A stretch of DNA of 64,000 nt from Celeribacter sp. HF31 (GTDB lineage Bacteria > Pseudomonadota > Alphaproteobacteria > Rhodobacterales > Rhodobacteraceae): positions 62,001-126,000 of the forward strand of contig NZ_JAATOT010000006.1 of assembly GCF_011806455.1 (NCBI RefSeq), written 5' to 3'. The position numbers and the translations under genes are program-made. Under the pieces are notes generated by a model that searched no databases, was not told the DNA's origin, and saw only the letters and a list, made by a program, of their open reading frames with translations. Numbering within the stretch: the first letter of the stretch is position 1; each line of letters opens with the position of its first letter. Below are positions 34,997-43,873 of the stretch, in pieces.

Positions 34997-35818
34997 TTAT
35001 TTTTTCGATCCGTAGACATTGTCCTGCGTCGGGAAGGCGCGGGATTTGACGTCTTCGGCGTAAGACGCGATGGCGTCCTCGATGGCTTCACCGACCGCGC
35101 CGAATTTCTTGACGAATTTCGGCACCCAGTCGTTCAGACCGAGCATGTCTTCCATGACCAGAATCTGGCCGTCGCAGGTTTTGGACGCGCCAATGCCGAT
35201 GGTCGGCACGTCGATGGCTTTGGTGATCTTGTCGGCGAGCGGTTCGACCACGCCTTCGACCACGACGGCAAAGGCGCCAGCGTCGGCGACGGCAATCGCG
35301 TCGTCGATGTGGAATTGCCATTCGTTTTCATCACGGCCTTGGGTTTTAAACCCGCCCATGATGTTGGTCGATTGCGGGGTGAGGCCGATATGGGCCATCA
35401 CCGGGATGCCGCGCTCGGAGAGGAATTTGATCGTCTCTGCCATGCGCGCGCCGCCTTCGAGTTTGACGGCCTGACACTGGGTTTCCTTCATGATTTTCGC
35501 GGCATTGCGGAAAGCTTGCGCCGGGCTTTCCTCATAGGAGCCAAAGGGCATGTCCACCACCACAAGCGCGCGTTTGGTGCCACGCACCACCGCTTTGCCG
35601 TGCATGATCATCAGCTCGAGCGACACGCCCACAGTGCTTTCCATGCCATGCATCACCATGCCGAGGCTGTCGCCCACCAGCAGGAAATCACAGTATTTTT
35701 CGGCAATCGCAGCAGTGTGCGCATGATAGGCCGTCAGCGACACGATGGGATCGCTCCCTTTGCGCGCCCGGATTTGCGGTACGGTGACCCGGCGGATGGT
35801 TTCAGTTTGGGATGACAT
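34997..35818 (-). CDS. panB: 3-methyl-2-oxobutanoate hydroxymethyltransferase
   Basis: A 273-residue TIM-barrel enzyme, first committed step of pantothenate synthesis (adds a hydroxymethyl group to alpha-ketoisovalerate). Family motifs: MLTAYD-like [19 protein letters not shown] near residue 26, [43 protein letters not shown] and [21 protein letters not shown]. The motif position normally YD reads YH, but the rest is intact. panC lies just upstream in the same direction, so the pair forms an operon whose product feeds coaBC. Confidence 0.95.
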   Translation of the reverse strand: MSSQTETIRRVTVPQIRARKGSDPIVSLTAYHAHTAAIAEKYCDFLLVGDSLGMVMHGMESTVGVSLELMIMHGKAVVRGTKRALVVVDMPFGSYEESPAQAFRNAAKIMKETQCQAVKLEGGARMAETIKFLSERGIPVMAHIGLTPQSTNIMGGFKTQGRDENEWQFHIDDAIAVADAGAFAVVVEGVVEPLADKITKAIDVPTIGIGASKTCDGQILVMEDMLGLNDWVPKFVKKFGAVGEAIEDAIASYAEDVKSRAFPTQDNVYGSKK

Positions 35819-35830
35819 GGTGTTTCCTCC

Positions 35831-36679
35831 TCACGCAGGGTTCGCGACCCTTTGGTCGATCAGTAGCACATCGCCAAAGCGCGCGGCCAGAAGGATCACC
35901 ACGGGCCGCGTGATCGCGCCCGGCACCTCGGCCAGCGTTTCGGCGTCGCGCACATCGACGCTTTCCAATTTGGCACGCGGTTCGCGGGCGATGAAATCGC
36001 GGATTTCCTGTTCCAGATCGGGGCCGGAGCGCCCGTCGGAGACCTCGTAATCGGCATAGGCCAGCGCTTTGTTGAGGATCAACGCGGCTTGGCGGTCCTC
36101 TGGCGTCAGGCGCACATTGCGTGACGACATCGCCAGCCCGTCCACCTCGCGCACGGTCGGCACGCCGTTGATCTCGATCGGCATATCCAGATCGCGGACC
36201 ATGGTCTTGATGACCTGCAGTTGCTGGTAATCTTTCTCGCCGAAAAACGCCTTATCCGCGCCGGTGATGTTGAAAAGCTTGGTCACCACGGTGCAGACGC
36301 CTTTGAAATGGCCGGGTCGCAGAGCGCCCATCAGCACCTTGTCCAAATCCTCGGTGAGCACGGTGGTCTGTTTCAGAGGGTGATACATTTCTTCGACAGA
36401 GGGACAGAAGACGGCATCGACGCCCTCGGCCTCGAGCATGGCAAAATCGCGAGGTTCGTCACGCGGGTAGGCGTCCAGATCGGCGGCCTCGCCGAATTGC
36501 GTCGGATTGACAAAGATCGAGGCGATGACCCGGTCGGCATGGGTCTTGGCCGTGCGCACCAAGGTCATGTGGCCCTCATGCAAATAGCCCATGGTGGGCA
36601 CCAAGGCGACGGTTTCCCCCGCGGCCTGAAAGCCTTTGACAGCCTCGCGGATGTCCTGTTTCGTGCGACAGATTTTCAA
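35831..36679 (-). CDS. panC: Pantothenate synthetase
   Basis: A 282-residue enzyme that condenses pantoate and beta-alanine using ATP. The HIGH-like motif is in PTMGYLHEGHMTLV (residues about 28-41), and VNPTQFGEAADLDAYPR and the KMSKS-like MSSRNVRLTPEDR are present. The start is TTG at 36679: GGGAGGGC precedes it at good spacing and it gives the family N-terminus (MKICRTKQDI). An ATG at 36751 in the same frame adds 24 atypical residues. It is followed by panB after 12 bp. Confidence 0.94.
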   Translation of the reverse strand: MKICRTKQDIREAVKGFQAAGETVALVPTMGYLHEGHMTLVRTAKTHADRVIASIFVNPTQFGEAADLDAYPRDEPRDFAMLEAEGVDAVFCPSVEEMYHPLKQTTVLTEDLDKVLMGALRPGHFKGVCTVVTKLFNITGADKAFFGEKDYQQLQVIKTMVRDLDMPIEINGVPTVREVDGLAMSSRNVRLTPEDRQAALILNKALAYADYEVSDGRSGPDLEQEIRDFIAREPRAKLESVDVRDAETLAEVPGAITRPVVILLAARFGDVLLIDQRVANPA

Positions 36680-36893
36680 CGTCAGCCCTCCCGAAGCCTC
36701 TAGTCGGGCGGAGACTACAAACTGCGGAGCGGGGCGGCAAGCGCTCGACATGTGACGTTCCGTAGATCTGGCCCGTATAGCTGATCTGCGGCTTTAACCT
36801 TTTTCCACGGAATGTTCGTCTCATTTCCCCATTCTTGACACGATCTGTTGAGAATTTGGCGACGGTAAACGTTAAATTGGGGGATTTATTCCT

Positions 36894-37352
36894 ATGGGCA
36901 CCTTAGGAAAGACGCTCAGCATTGTCGGGGCCGTGGTGGGGATGGTGATCTCCGTTCTGGTCTATGCAGAAATTTCAAGAACTCAAAAAGGGGTTCAGAT
37001 CGCTTTGACGGAGAGTTTTCAGGGCTCTTCCTATTTCAGGGATTCGTCTGAGGATGACCTGCCCAAGCTGACGACCGAACGGATTGCCGCGCCGAAAAAC
37101 GGCTCGGAAGCGCGCAGTTTCGAGATCGAGCATGTCGATGAGAGTGCAGACTTGCAGGATGGTGTCGCGGCCGAAGCTGCTGTCGAGCCTGAGGCACCTG
37201 GTCTTCCAGATGACGCCACGATGGGAGAAAAGCTGTCGTATTATGTCGACCGCCTGATCGCCTGGTTCGTCGGCGAGAAAGAAGAGACGCTGCACATGGA
37301 CTGCAAGACCAAGAAGGACGGCGGCAAGGTCTGTTCCGTCGTGCGCAAGTGA
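36894..37352 (+). CDS. Hypothetical protein with an N-terminal transmembrane segment
   Basis: A 152-residue protein I do not recognise. Residues 5-26 (GKTLSIVGAVVGMVISVLVY) form one hydrophobic segment, followed by an acidic, low-complexity region (ESADLQDGVAAEAAVEPEAPG) and a second weakly hydrophobic helix (YYVDRLIAWFVG). The C-terminus has two Cys in a Lys-rich tail (CKTKKDGGKVC). It appears to be a single-pass inner-membrane protein with a periplasmic tail. It is monocistronic and has a probable terminator after it. The 214-bp region upstream holds its promoter and that of panC. Confidence 0.6.
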   Translation: MGTLGKTLSIVGAVVGMVISVLVYAEISRTQKGVQIALTESFQGSSYFRDSSEDDLPKLTTERIAAPKNGSEARSFEIEHVDESADLQDGVAAEAAVEPEAPGLPDDATMGEKLSYYVDRLIAWFVGEKEETLHMDCKTKKDGGKVCSVVRK

Positions 37353-37416
37353 GTGCGAAAATGAATGCGCAACGACTTTCGAGGTAAGGATGTACATCGC
37401 TTACTCCGGAAAAGTC

Positions 37417-37440
37417 GGTCCCTTGCGGGGCCGCCTTTTT
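37417..37440 (+). terminator. Probable intrinsic terminator
   Basis: GGTCCC and GGGGCC pair (with G-U pairs) around TTGC, followed by GCCTTTTT. It lies about 65 bp after the hypothetical membrane protein gene. Confidence 0.6.
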
Positions 37441-37462
37441 CGCAAGCTCAGTTTCTTCGGGG

Positions 37463-37813
37463 TTAGTCGCCCTCTTTCAAAGCGGCCAATTCATCCCAGC
37501 ATTCCAAAGCTTTGGCGGCATACATCAGCACCGGGCCACCGCCCATCTGGATGTTCATCGCCAGCATTTCGAGCAACTCTTCACGCGTGCCGCCGTATTT
37601 CATCAACGCCTCGACGTGAAAGCCGACGCAAGGATCGCAGCGCACGGAAATGGCCATGGCCAGCGCCAGCAATTCCTTGGTTTTATGGTCCAACACATCG
37701 CCCGCAAGCGCGGCTTTCGACATGGCGCCGAAGCCCTCGGGGATGTTCGGATTGGCTTTGTTCAGCGCACGCAGCGCCGTGCGCATGCTTTCGTTCTTTT
37801 CGACCCAAGACAT
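37463..37813 (-). CDS. Carboxymuconolactone decarboxylase family protein (AhpD-like)
   Basis: A 116-residue helical protein. The redox motif CDPCVGFHVEALMKYGG contains the CxxC-xxx-H pattern of AhpD-type peroxidase partners. Its short length matches the single-domain CMD family. The start at 37813 has the family N-terminus (MSWVEKNESM) and a GGAGTCT ribosome-binding site just upstream; the frame is open 117 bp further without family character. It is cytoplasmic and may reduce a peroxiredoxin or protect against peroxides; the precise partner is unknown. Confidence 0.85.
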   Translation of the reverse strand: MSWVEKNESMRTALRALNKANPNIPEGFGAMSKAALAGDVLDHKTKELLALAMAISVRCDPCVGFHVEALMKYGGTREELLEMLAMNIQMGGGPVLMYAAKALECWDELAALKEGD

Positions 37814-37932
37814 GGGAGACTCCTTGTTCGCGGTTCTTCGTGGGTGTGTTTCGCACAGGCAGCATGGCGCAGCTTTGATCCGGGTCAAAACATATTCCGA
37901 TGTGAAAATATCTTTTATTCCCAAATGCATAT

Positions 37933-37958
37933 GAAAAAGGCCCGCTGGGCGGGCCTTT
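37933..37958 (-). terminator. Intrinsic terminator at the end of the xdh-transporter operon
   Basis: AAAGGCCCGC and GCGGGCCTTT form a 10-bp perfect stem around TGG. On the minus strand it ends in TTTTTCAT and lies 25 bp after the stop of the binding-protein gene, the last gene of the operon. Confidence 0.85.
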
Positions 37959-37982
37959 CCACATTCAAATGTCGCGCAGGGG

Positions 37983-39065
37983 TTACTGCGGAATCTCGCC
38001 GGTCAGACCTTCGATGTAGAAGTTCATGCCCGCGAGCGTGCCGTCATCGGCAACCTCACCCTCGGCCAGCCAGACGGAACCGTCCTGCTTGTTGATCGGG
38101 CCGGTGAACGGGTGGTACTCGCCTGCGGAGATCGCGTCGCGCAGCGCTTCGGCGCCCGCTTTCACATCGTCTGGAACGGCGGAGGAAATCTCGCCGATGC
38201 CAACCATGCCCGCACCGATACCGTCCCAGGTCATGTCCGATTCCCAGGTGCCATCCATGACGGCCTGCACGCGTTCGATGTAATAGGGCGCCCATTCGTC
38301 GATGATCGACGAGATGCGCGGCATCGGGCCGAATTCGGCCATATCGGCGGCCTGACCGAAGGTGTAGACGTTGCCGGCCTTTTGCGCGGTGATCTGCGGG
38401 GCGGTGGAATCGGTGTGCTGAAGCACCACGTCAATGCCCTGATCGATCATCGCCTGCGCCGCGTCGGCCTCTTTCGCCGGGTCGAACCAGGTGTTCAGCC
38501 AGACGACGGACATTTCCACATCCGGGTTCTCTTTCTTGGCGTGCAGGAAGGACGAGTTGATGCCGCGGATCACTTCCGGGATCGGGAAGGAGCCGATGTA
38601 GCCGATTTTGTTCGATTTGGTCATGTGACCGGCGAGGTAGCCCTCGATCGCGCGGCCTTCGTAGAAACGCGCGGAATAGACGCCCACGTTCGGCGCGGTT
38701 TTATAGCCGGTGGCGTGTTCGAATTTCACGTCCGGGAATTTGCCCGCGACGTTGATCGTCTGATCCATGTAGCCAAACGAGGTGGTGAAGATGATGTCAG
38801 CACCCGACAGGGCCATCTGGGTCATCACGCGCTCGGCGTCGGGGCCTTCGGGCACGCTTTCCTGTTCCACCAGCTCGACGGCATCACCGAAATGCTCGGC
38901 CATCACCATGGCGGCCTCGTGGTGGTGTTGCGACCAACCGCCGTCGTTTTTCGGACCGACATAGATAAAGCCGACCTTGACCGGATCCTGAGCAAAGCCC
39001 GGAACAGCGACGCTCAGAGCAAGAGCGGAGGCCGCGGCGGCGGTCAGCAAAGTTCTACGTTTCAT
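37983..39065 (-). CDS. BMP family ABC transporter substrate-binding protein (xanthine dehydrogenase-linked)
   Basis: A 360-residue periplasmic binding protein of the BMP/Med family. Signal peptide: AAAASALALSVAVPGFAQD (cleavage after GFA). Mature motifs: VGFIYVGPKNDGGWSQHHHEA near residue 32, and FTTSFGYMDQTINVAGKFPDVKFEHATG cut here as two motifs. It is paralogous to the protein at 2752-3741 but longer and distinct. It lies at the 3' end of a run of genes that starts with xdhA, so a purine base or xanthine is the likely ligand. The 39-bp gap to the permease is too short for a strong separate promoter. Confidence 0.9.
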   Translation of the reverse strand: MKRRTLLTAAAASALALSVAVPGFAQDPVKVGFIYVGPKNDGGWSQHHHEAAMVMAEHFGDAVELVEQESVPEGPDAERVMTQMALSGADIIFTTSFGYMDQTINVAGKFPDVKFEHATGYKTAPNVGVYSARFYEGRAIEGYLAGHMTKSNKIGYIGSFPIPEVIRGINSSFLHAKKENPDVEMSVVWLNTWFDPAKEADAAQAMIDQGIDVVLQHTDSTAPQITAQKAGNVYTFGQAADMAEFGPMPRISSIIDEWAPYYIERVQAVMDGTWESDMTWDGIGAGMVGIGEISSAVPDDVKAGAEALRDAISAGEYHPFTGPINKQDGSVWLAEGEVADDGTLAGMNFYIEGLTGEIPQ

Positions 39066-39104
39066 GGAATATATCTCCCCTGTTGGAATATGCCCTCGTG
39101 GGCT

Positions 39105-40031
39105 TCACGAGGTGTGGAAAATCCGACCCAGCATGGCGGGTGCGTTGGAGGCACCATGCCTGCGGGCGGAAATGACGACAAGGACCAGAATGGTCGCAAG
39201 GAACGGCGACATGGACAAAAGCTCCACCGGCACTTTCGCGCCCGCCGCCTGAAGGTTGAGTTGAAGCACGGTGATGCCGCCAAAGAGGTAGGCGCCAATG
39301 AGCACACGGCCCGCGCGCCAGCTTGCAAAGACGACGATGGCCAAAGCGATCCAGCCGATGCCGGCGGTGATCCCATCGGTCCACTGCGGCACACGCACGA
39401 GGCTGATGTAGGCCCCTCCGAGCCCGGCCATGGCGCCACCAAAGCCGATGGCGGCAAAGCGCACGGCCTTGACTTTGTAGCCAAGCGCATGGGCCGCGGC
39501 GTGGTTTTCCCCCACCGCGCGCAGGATGAGACCAGCACGGGTGAATTTCAAAAACGCCCAGACCACGACGACCATGATCAGCGACAGGTAGACGATGGCG
39601 TCATGCTGGAAAATCACCGGGCCGATCACCGGGATGTCTTCCAGCAAAGGGATGTTCATATCGGGCAGGCGGGGCGGCGACATGCCTTGGTAATTCTGAC
39701 CCAAAAGCGACGCGAGGCCCGTGCCCAGAAGGGTGAGCGCCAGACCGGCGGGCACCTGCGTCGTCAGGAAAATCTGGGTCAGCAGACCAAAGAGCATCGA
39801 CAAAGCCGCGCCCCCTATGGCGGCGGCGACAAAGCCGATGGCCGGAGATTGCGTCTCGATCGCGGCGATGAAGCCGCAGACCGCGCCAAAGATCATCATG
39901 CCCTCGACACCAAGGTTCAACACACCGGATTTCTCCGTCACCATTTCGCCCAGAGCGGCCAAAAGGATCGGGGTCGAGGCGACCATGAGAGAGGCCAGAA
40001 GGATGACGGGGTTGATGCCACCAAAGTCCAT
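39105..40031 (-). CDS. BMP-type purine/nucleoside ABC transporter permease
   Basis: A 308-residue permease with about nine hydrophobic segments, BPD_transp_2 family. Motifs include SGVLNLGVEGMMIFGAVCGF near residue 35 and FTRAGLILRAVGENHAAAHALG in the coupling loop near residue 165. It forms the channel with the second permease at 40345-41430. The start at 40031 overlaps the end of the DUF2834 gene by one base. Confidence 0.92.
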   Translation of the reverse strand: MDFGGINPVILLASLMVASTPILLAALGEMVTEKSGVLNLGVEGMMIFGAVCGFIAAIETQSPAIGFVAAAIGGAALSMLFGLLTQIFLTTQVPAGLALTLLGTGLASLLGQNYQGMSPPRLPDMNIPLLEDIPVIGPVIFQHDAIVYLSLIMVVVVWAFLKFTRAGLILRAVGENHAAAHALGYKVKAVRFAAIGFGGAMAGLGGAYISLVRVPQWTDGITAGIGWIALAIVVFASWRAGRVLIGAYLFGGITVLQLNLQAAGAKVPVELLSMSPFLATILVLVVISARRHGASNAPAMLGRIFHTS

Positions 40032-40345
40032 TACGCGCTCTCCTTTTCACGCAGGCCGAGATAAAGCGGAAGGGCAAGGGACAGGCCCACGCTGAAGCCT
40101 GCGGGCAGGACCAACCACCACCGGGCCACCCCTTCGCGACGCGCGTCGAAAAAGGACCAGAGCCAGAACACCGCGATGGAAATCAGCACGTCGGCGGAAA
40201 AGCCTCCGGCGGCTCCATTCGCGAAGAGATCGGTCACGAAAGCCAGGGGCGAAAGGCCGTTTTGCGCGAACCAGCCGCCGAAAAACGCCCATGGGATAAC
40301 GGTGCCGAACACGGCCAAGGCAAACCAAACACGAGAGGAGGGCAT
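40031..40345 (-). CDS. DUF2834 small membrane protein within the transporter operon
   Basis: A 104-residue protein of about three transmembrane segments: VWFALAVFGTVIPWAFFGGW (residues 6-25), VLISIAVFWLWSFF and LVLPAGFSVGLSLALPLYLG. It matches the DUF2834 pattern. The start is ATG at 40345, overlapping the stop of the upstream permease (TGATG). A longer frame continues to 40819 but that part runs antiparallel inside the permease gene and is not coding. It sits between the two permease genes, so it may be an accessory subunit; no function is known. Confidence 0.75.
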   Translation of the reverse strand: MPSSRVWFALAVFGTVIPWAFFGGWFAQNGLSPLAFVTDLFANGAAGGFSADVLISIAVFWLWSFFDARREGVARWWLVLPAGFSVGLSLALPLYLGLREKESA

Positions 40346-41430
40346 CAGGAGGCCTCCTTTTTCAAGATCATCACGCGGTAGTTCACGAGGATGTCCATGG
40401 CCAGAAGGATCATCAACAACATGCCTTGGAACACCTGAATTGCCGCCGAGGGCAGGCCCAGCATGAATTGCGCCAACTCGCCGCCAATGAAGGTGAGCGC
40501 GAGGAGCAACCCGGCCAGCAGGATGCCGATGGGGTTCAAACGGCCCAGAAAGGCGACGATGATGGCGGTAAAGCCGTAGCCTGCACCAAAGTCGATGGAG
40601 ATTTGACCGGCGGGACCTGTGACTTCGAACAGCCCGGCCAATCCTGCGAGTGCACCCGCCGCGCCGAGACAGAACACAACCAAAAGCTTGTCTTTGACAC
40701 CCGCAAACCGCGCCGCGCGGGGGCTTTCGCCAGTCAGCCGGATTTGAAAGCCCAGCATATGTTTGTTGATCAACACATAGGCTGCCACGACAGAGGCAAA
40801 GGCCGCGACCACGCCCCAATGCGCGCCTGTGCCGGTGATCAGCTCCGGGTTAGACATGGCCGGGATCTGGCTCAGGTTGCGCGAGCCGGGAAAGCCGTTG
40901 CCCTCCGGGTTGCGCAGAAATCCGAGCGCGGCGGAGGCCAGAATTTGTTCCGCCACATAGACCAGCATCAGGGAGACGAGGATTTCGTTGGTGTTGAATT
41001 TGGTCTTCAACAGCGCCGGGATCATCGCCCAGAGAAAGCCGCCCAAGGCGCCCGCGATCACCATCAGAGGGAAAATCCACCAGGCGTCCAACGGGTAAAG
41101 CGCCAGACCGACAGAGGCCCCGGTGATGGCGCCGATGATATATTGGCCTTCAGCGCCGATGTTCCAAATCCCGGCTTTGAACCCCAGCGAGAGCCCGATG
41201 GCGATCAGGATCAGCGGCCCGGCTTTGACCAGCAATTGCGGGCGCGAATAGGCGGCGAATTGTTCGTTAAAGAGCGGGTCCCAAAAGATCGTGCGAATGG
41301 CCGCGACCGGGTCCTTGCCCATGGCGGCAAACAGCAATCCGCCAAGGATCATGGTCAGAATCACCGCGAGGATCGGCGTGGCGATGGTCCAGGCTTTCGA
41401 GGGTTCGGGGCGTTTGACGAATGTGATCAC
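40345..41430 (-). CDS. BMP-type purine/nucleoside ABC transporter permease
   Basis: A 361-residue permease with about nine hydrophobic segments. Family motifs: GIWNIGAEGQYIIGAITGA near residue 85 and LTGESPRAARFAGVKDKLLVVF in the coupling region near residue 233, then YGFTAIIVAFLGRLNPIGI. It overlaps the ATPase gene by 4 bp upstream and the DUF2834 gene by one base downstream. With the permease at 39105-40031 it forms the heterodimeric channel. Confidence 0.93.
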   Translation of the reverse strand: MITFVKRPEPSKAWTIATPILAVILTMILGGLLFAAMGKDPVAAIRTIFWDPLFNEQFAAYSRPQLLVKAGPLILIAIGLSLGFKAGIWNIGAEGQYIIGAITGASVGLALYPLDAWWIFPLMVIAGALGGFLWAMIPALLKTKFNTNEILVSLMLVYVAEQILASAALGFLRNPEGNGFPGSRNLSQIPAMSNPELITGTGAHWGVVAAFASVVAAYVLINKHMLGFQIRLTGESPRAARFAGVKDKLLVVFCLGAAGALAGLAGLFEVTGPAGQISIDFGAGYGFTAIIVAFLGRLNPIGILLAGLLLALTFIGGELAQFMLGLPSAAIQVFQGMLLMILLAMDILVNYRVMILKKEAS

Positions 41431-42941
41431 AGCTCCGCCACCTCCATATCATGCGCGCCGCCCATCATCAGGCCGATCTCATCGACGGTGAGGCCTTTGG
41501 CGGGGCGGGGCGCGGTCAATGTGCCCTCGTTCAGGGCGGCGAAATGGTCGGAGATTTCCATCAATTCGTCCAAGTCCTGCGAGATCACCACAAGGCCCGC
41601 ACCGCGTGCGGCCAGATCGAGCAAAGCCTGCCGAATATCCGCCGCGGCCGAGGCATCGACGCCCCAGGTCGGCTGGTTCACCACCAAAATTTTCGGCTCT
41701 TGCAGGACCTCTCGGCCAATGACGAATTTCTGCAAATTGCCGCCGGACAAAGACCGTGCCGCAGATCCGGGGCCGGGCGTGCGCACATCGAAGGTCTTGA
41801 TCACCTCGCGGGCAAAATCTTCGGTTTTTTTCCAGTTCAGGAAGTTGTTTTTGCTGAGCTTTTTGCGGATCGTCGCGGTCAGGGCCGCGTTCTCCGTCAG
41901 GCTCATATTGGGCGCTGCGGCATGTCCGAGGCGTTCCTCGGGCGCGGCCAGAATGCCGATCTTGCGCCGCGCGTTCGGGCCCAGATGGCTCACATCCTGA
42001 CCGTCGAACATGACGGCGCCCTTGCCGGTCCGGGCCTCCCCCGAAAGCACCGACAGCAATTCATCCTGACCGTTGCCCGCCACCCCGCCGATGCCCAGAA
42101 CCTCGCCCGCGCGCAGCGTGAGAGAGACGTTCTTGAGCTTTGTGCCAAAGGGATTTGCGGGCGCGAAGTCGAGGCCTTTGACCTCAAGCAACACCTCGCC
42201 CGTCTCACCGCCTTCGCGCGACGGCACGTGCAGCGTCTGCCCCACCATCATCTCCGCCATGGCGCGCGCCGTGGTGACTTTGGGGTCGCAGTCGCCCACC
42301 ACTTTGCCGAGGCGCAGGATCGTCGCCCCGTCGCAGAGCGCGCGGATTTCTTCGAGCTTGTGCGAGATGTAGAGGATCGAAGTGCCCTCGGATTGCAATT
42401 TGCGCAGGGTTTTAAACAGGATTTCAACCTCTTGCGGGGTGAGCACCGAGGTCGGTTCATCCATGATCAAAAGCTTTGGGTCCTGCAACAGACAGCGGAT
42501 GATCTCGACGCGTTGCCGTTCCCCTGCCGACAGATCGCCAACAATCCGGTCCGGGTCCAAAGGCAGCCCGTAGTTTTCCGAGACCTCGCGGATAGAGGCG
42601 GCCAGCTCGCGCATCTTCGGTGGGTTTTCCATGCCGAGTGCGACGTTTTCCGCCACATTCAGCGCCTCGAACAGGGAAAAATGCTGAAACACCATGGCGA
42701 CGCCTGCGGCGCGGGCGGCCTGCGGGTTTTGCGGCGCATAGGAGCCGCCGCGCAGTTTCATGAACCCCGCGTCGGGCTTTTCCAGCCCGTAAATCATTTT
42801 CACGAGTGTCGATTTCCCCGCGCCGTTTTCGCCCAAAAGCGCATGGACCTCGCCGGTGCCGATGGAAAAACTGACATCGTCATTGGCGCGCACGCCGGGA
42901 TATTCGCGGGTCAGCCCCACGACTTTCAAAAGCTCCGTCAC
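41427..42941 (-). CDS. BMP-type purine/nucleoside ABC transporter ATP-binding protein (two fused NBDs)
   Basis: A 504-residue tandem ATPase. The N-terminal half has GENGAGKSTLVKM near residue 37, LSAGERQRVEIIRC and LLIMDEPTSVLTP; the C-terminal half has the degenerate P-loop GVAGNGQDEL, the SLSGGNLQKFVIG signature and LVVNQPTWGVD. This is the same architecture as the protein at 1153-2739. It overlaps xdhC by 4 bp upstream and the permease by 4 bp downstream, so transporter and xanthine dehydrogenase genes form one translationally coupled operon. Confidence 0.93.
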   Translation of the reverse strand: MTELLKVVGLTREYPGVRANDDVSFSIGTGEVHALLGENGAGKSTLVKMIYGLEKPDAGFMKLRGGSYAPQNPQAARAAGVAMVFQHFSLFEALNVAENVALGMENPPKMRELAASIREVSENYGLPLDPDRIVGDLSAGERQRVEIIRCLLQDPKLLIMDEPTSVLTPQEVEILFKTLRKLQSEGTSILYISHKLEEIRALCDGATILRLGKVVGDCDPKVTTARAMAEMMVGQTLHVPSREGGETGEVLLEVKGLDFAPANPFGTKLKNVSLTLRAGEVLGIGGVAGNGQDELLSVLSGEARTGKGAVMFDGQDVSHLGPNARRKIGILAAPEERLGHAAAPNMSLTENAALTATIRKKLSKNNFLNWKKTEDFAREVIKTFDVRTPGPGSAARSLSGGNLQKFVIGREVLQEPKILVVNQPTWGVDASAAADIRQALLDLAARGAGLVVISQDLDELMEISDHFAALNEGTLTAPRPAKGLTVDEIGLMMGGAHDMEVAEL

Positions 42942-43873
42942 CCTGTCCGTTCCCCGTAAGATTCTCTGATCTCTCGCACCGAGATTACTTGGGCGGCGAC
43001 CCCCACCGCAATGGCTTGGGGGTGTTTCCCTAGGTCAGGTTGCCCAATTGGACAGCAAATGCGTGCGATTTGGGCGTCCGTATGGCCGAGATCGCGCAGA
43101 CGGCTGCGAAAACGGGCCCATTTTGTGTGTGATCCGATCAGCCCGGCGAAGGCAAACCCATGAGTGAGCGCACGGTGGCACAGCTCCAGATCGAGCGCGT
43201 GGGAATAGGTCAGGATCAGGTGCTCGGCCTCGGGTGGCGCATAGGTCATCAGGGCTTCGGGGTGCGTGGCGATCAGTTGAGTGACGCCTTCGGGGATCGC
43301 CTCGGGGAAGCGATTGGCATCGGTGTCGATCCAGGTGATTGCCAGATCGGGCAGGGGGGCCAGCGTTGCGACAATGGCGCGCCCGACGTGGCCTGCGCCC
43401 CAAATCCAGATCGGCCGCGTGGCACGAGTGATGGGTTCGACCATCCAGTCGCCATGGAGCTTCGGTGTGACATGGCCTTGCGCGCGAGCCTCGGCGAGCG
43501 CTTTCTTGACGGCAAAGGGCATGGCGCCAGGGCCACGGGCAAAGACGTCTTCGGGGATGTTCGCGGGGATGCCCGATGCGCTCTCGAAGACTTCGGTCAA
43601 AAGCGTCACCGCGCCGCCGCAGCATTGCCCCATCGCGGGGCCAAGTGGCAGGCGGTGCAAGCGTGGCGCGGAAAACGCGTGTTTTGCCGCCTCGAATTCC
43701 AAGGTGCCACCGCCAATGGTGCCAGATTGAGCAAAGCCATCTGCCGTTTGCCAGACCAACATCGAGGCGCCCACTTCGCGCGGGGTTGACCCCTGCACCT
43801 CGGCCACGACCACGCGGGCGACGCGGGCGTTTTTGGCAAGTACCGCGCTCAGGGCATCGCGATCAAAGCTCAC
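42938..43873 (-). CDS. xdhC: Xanthine dehydrogenase accessory protein XdhC
   Basis: A 311-residue chaperone that inserts the sulfurated molybdenum cofactor into XdhB. The N-terminal XdhC-CoxI domain includes VVAEVQGSTPREVGASMLV near residue 22, a GTIGGGTLEFEAAKHA segment and the C-containing MGQCCGGAVTLL. The C-terminal Rossmann-type domain has WIWGAGHVGRAIVATLA near residue 170 and LIGSHTKWARFRSRL. It overlaps xdhB by 4 bp and the transporter ATPase by 4 bp. It is cytoplasmic. Confidence 0.93.
   Translation of the reverse strand: MSFDRDALSAVLAKNARVARVVVAEVQGSTPREVGASMLVWQTADGFAQSGTIGGGTLEFEAAKHAFSAPRLHRLPLGPAMGQCCGGAVTLLTEVFESASGIPANIPEDVFARGPGAMPFAVKKALAEARAQGHVTPKLHGDWMVEPITRATRPIWIWGAGHVGRAIVATLAPLPDLAITWIDTDANRFPEAIPEGVTQLIATHPEALMTYAPPEAEHLILTYSHALDLELCHRALTHGFAFAGLIGSHTKWARFRSRLRDLGHTDAQIARICCPIGQPDLGKHPQAIAVGVAAQVISVREIRESYGERTG

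Noticed and set aside
38112-40064. 650-residue plus-strand frame opposite the BMP transporter genes
   Set aside because: It crosses two real genes on the other strand and is rich in His, Asp and Gly, typical of shadow frames.
40346-40819. Extension upstream of the DUF2834 gene in the same frame
   Set aside because: This part lies inside the upstream permease gene in a different frame and gives low-complexity sequence; the DUF2834 start at 40345 overlaps the permease stop and fits the family.
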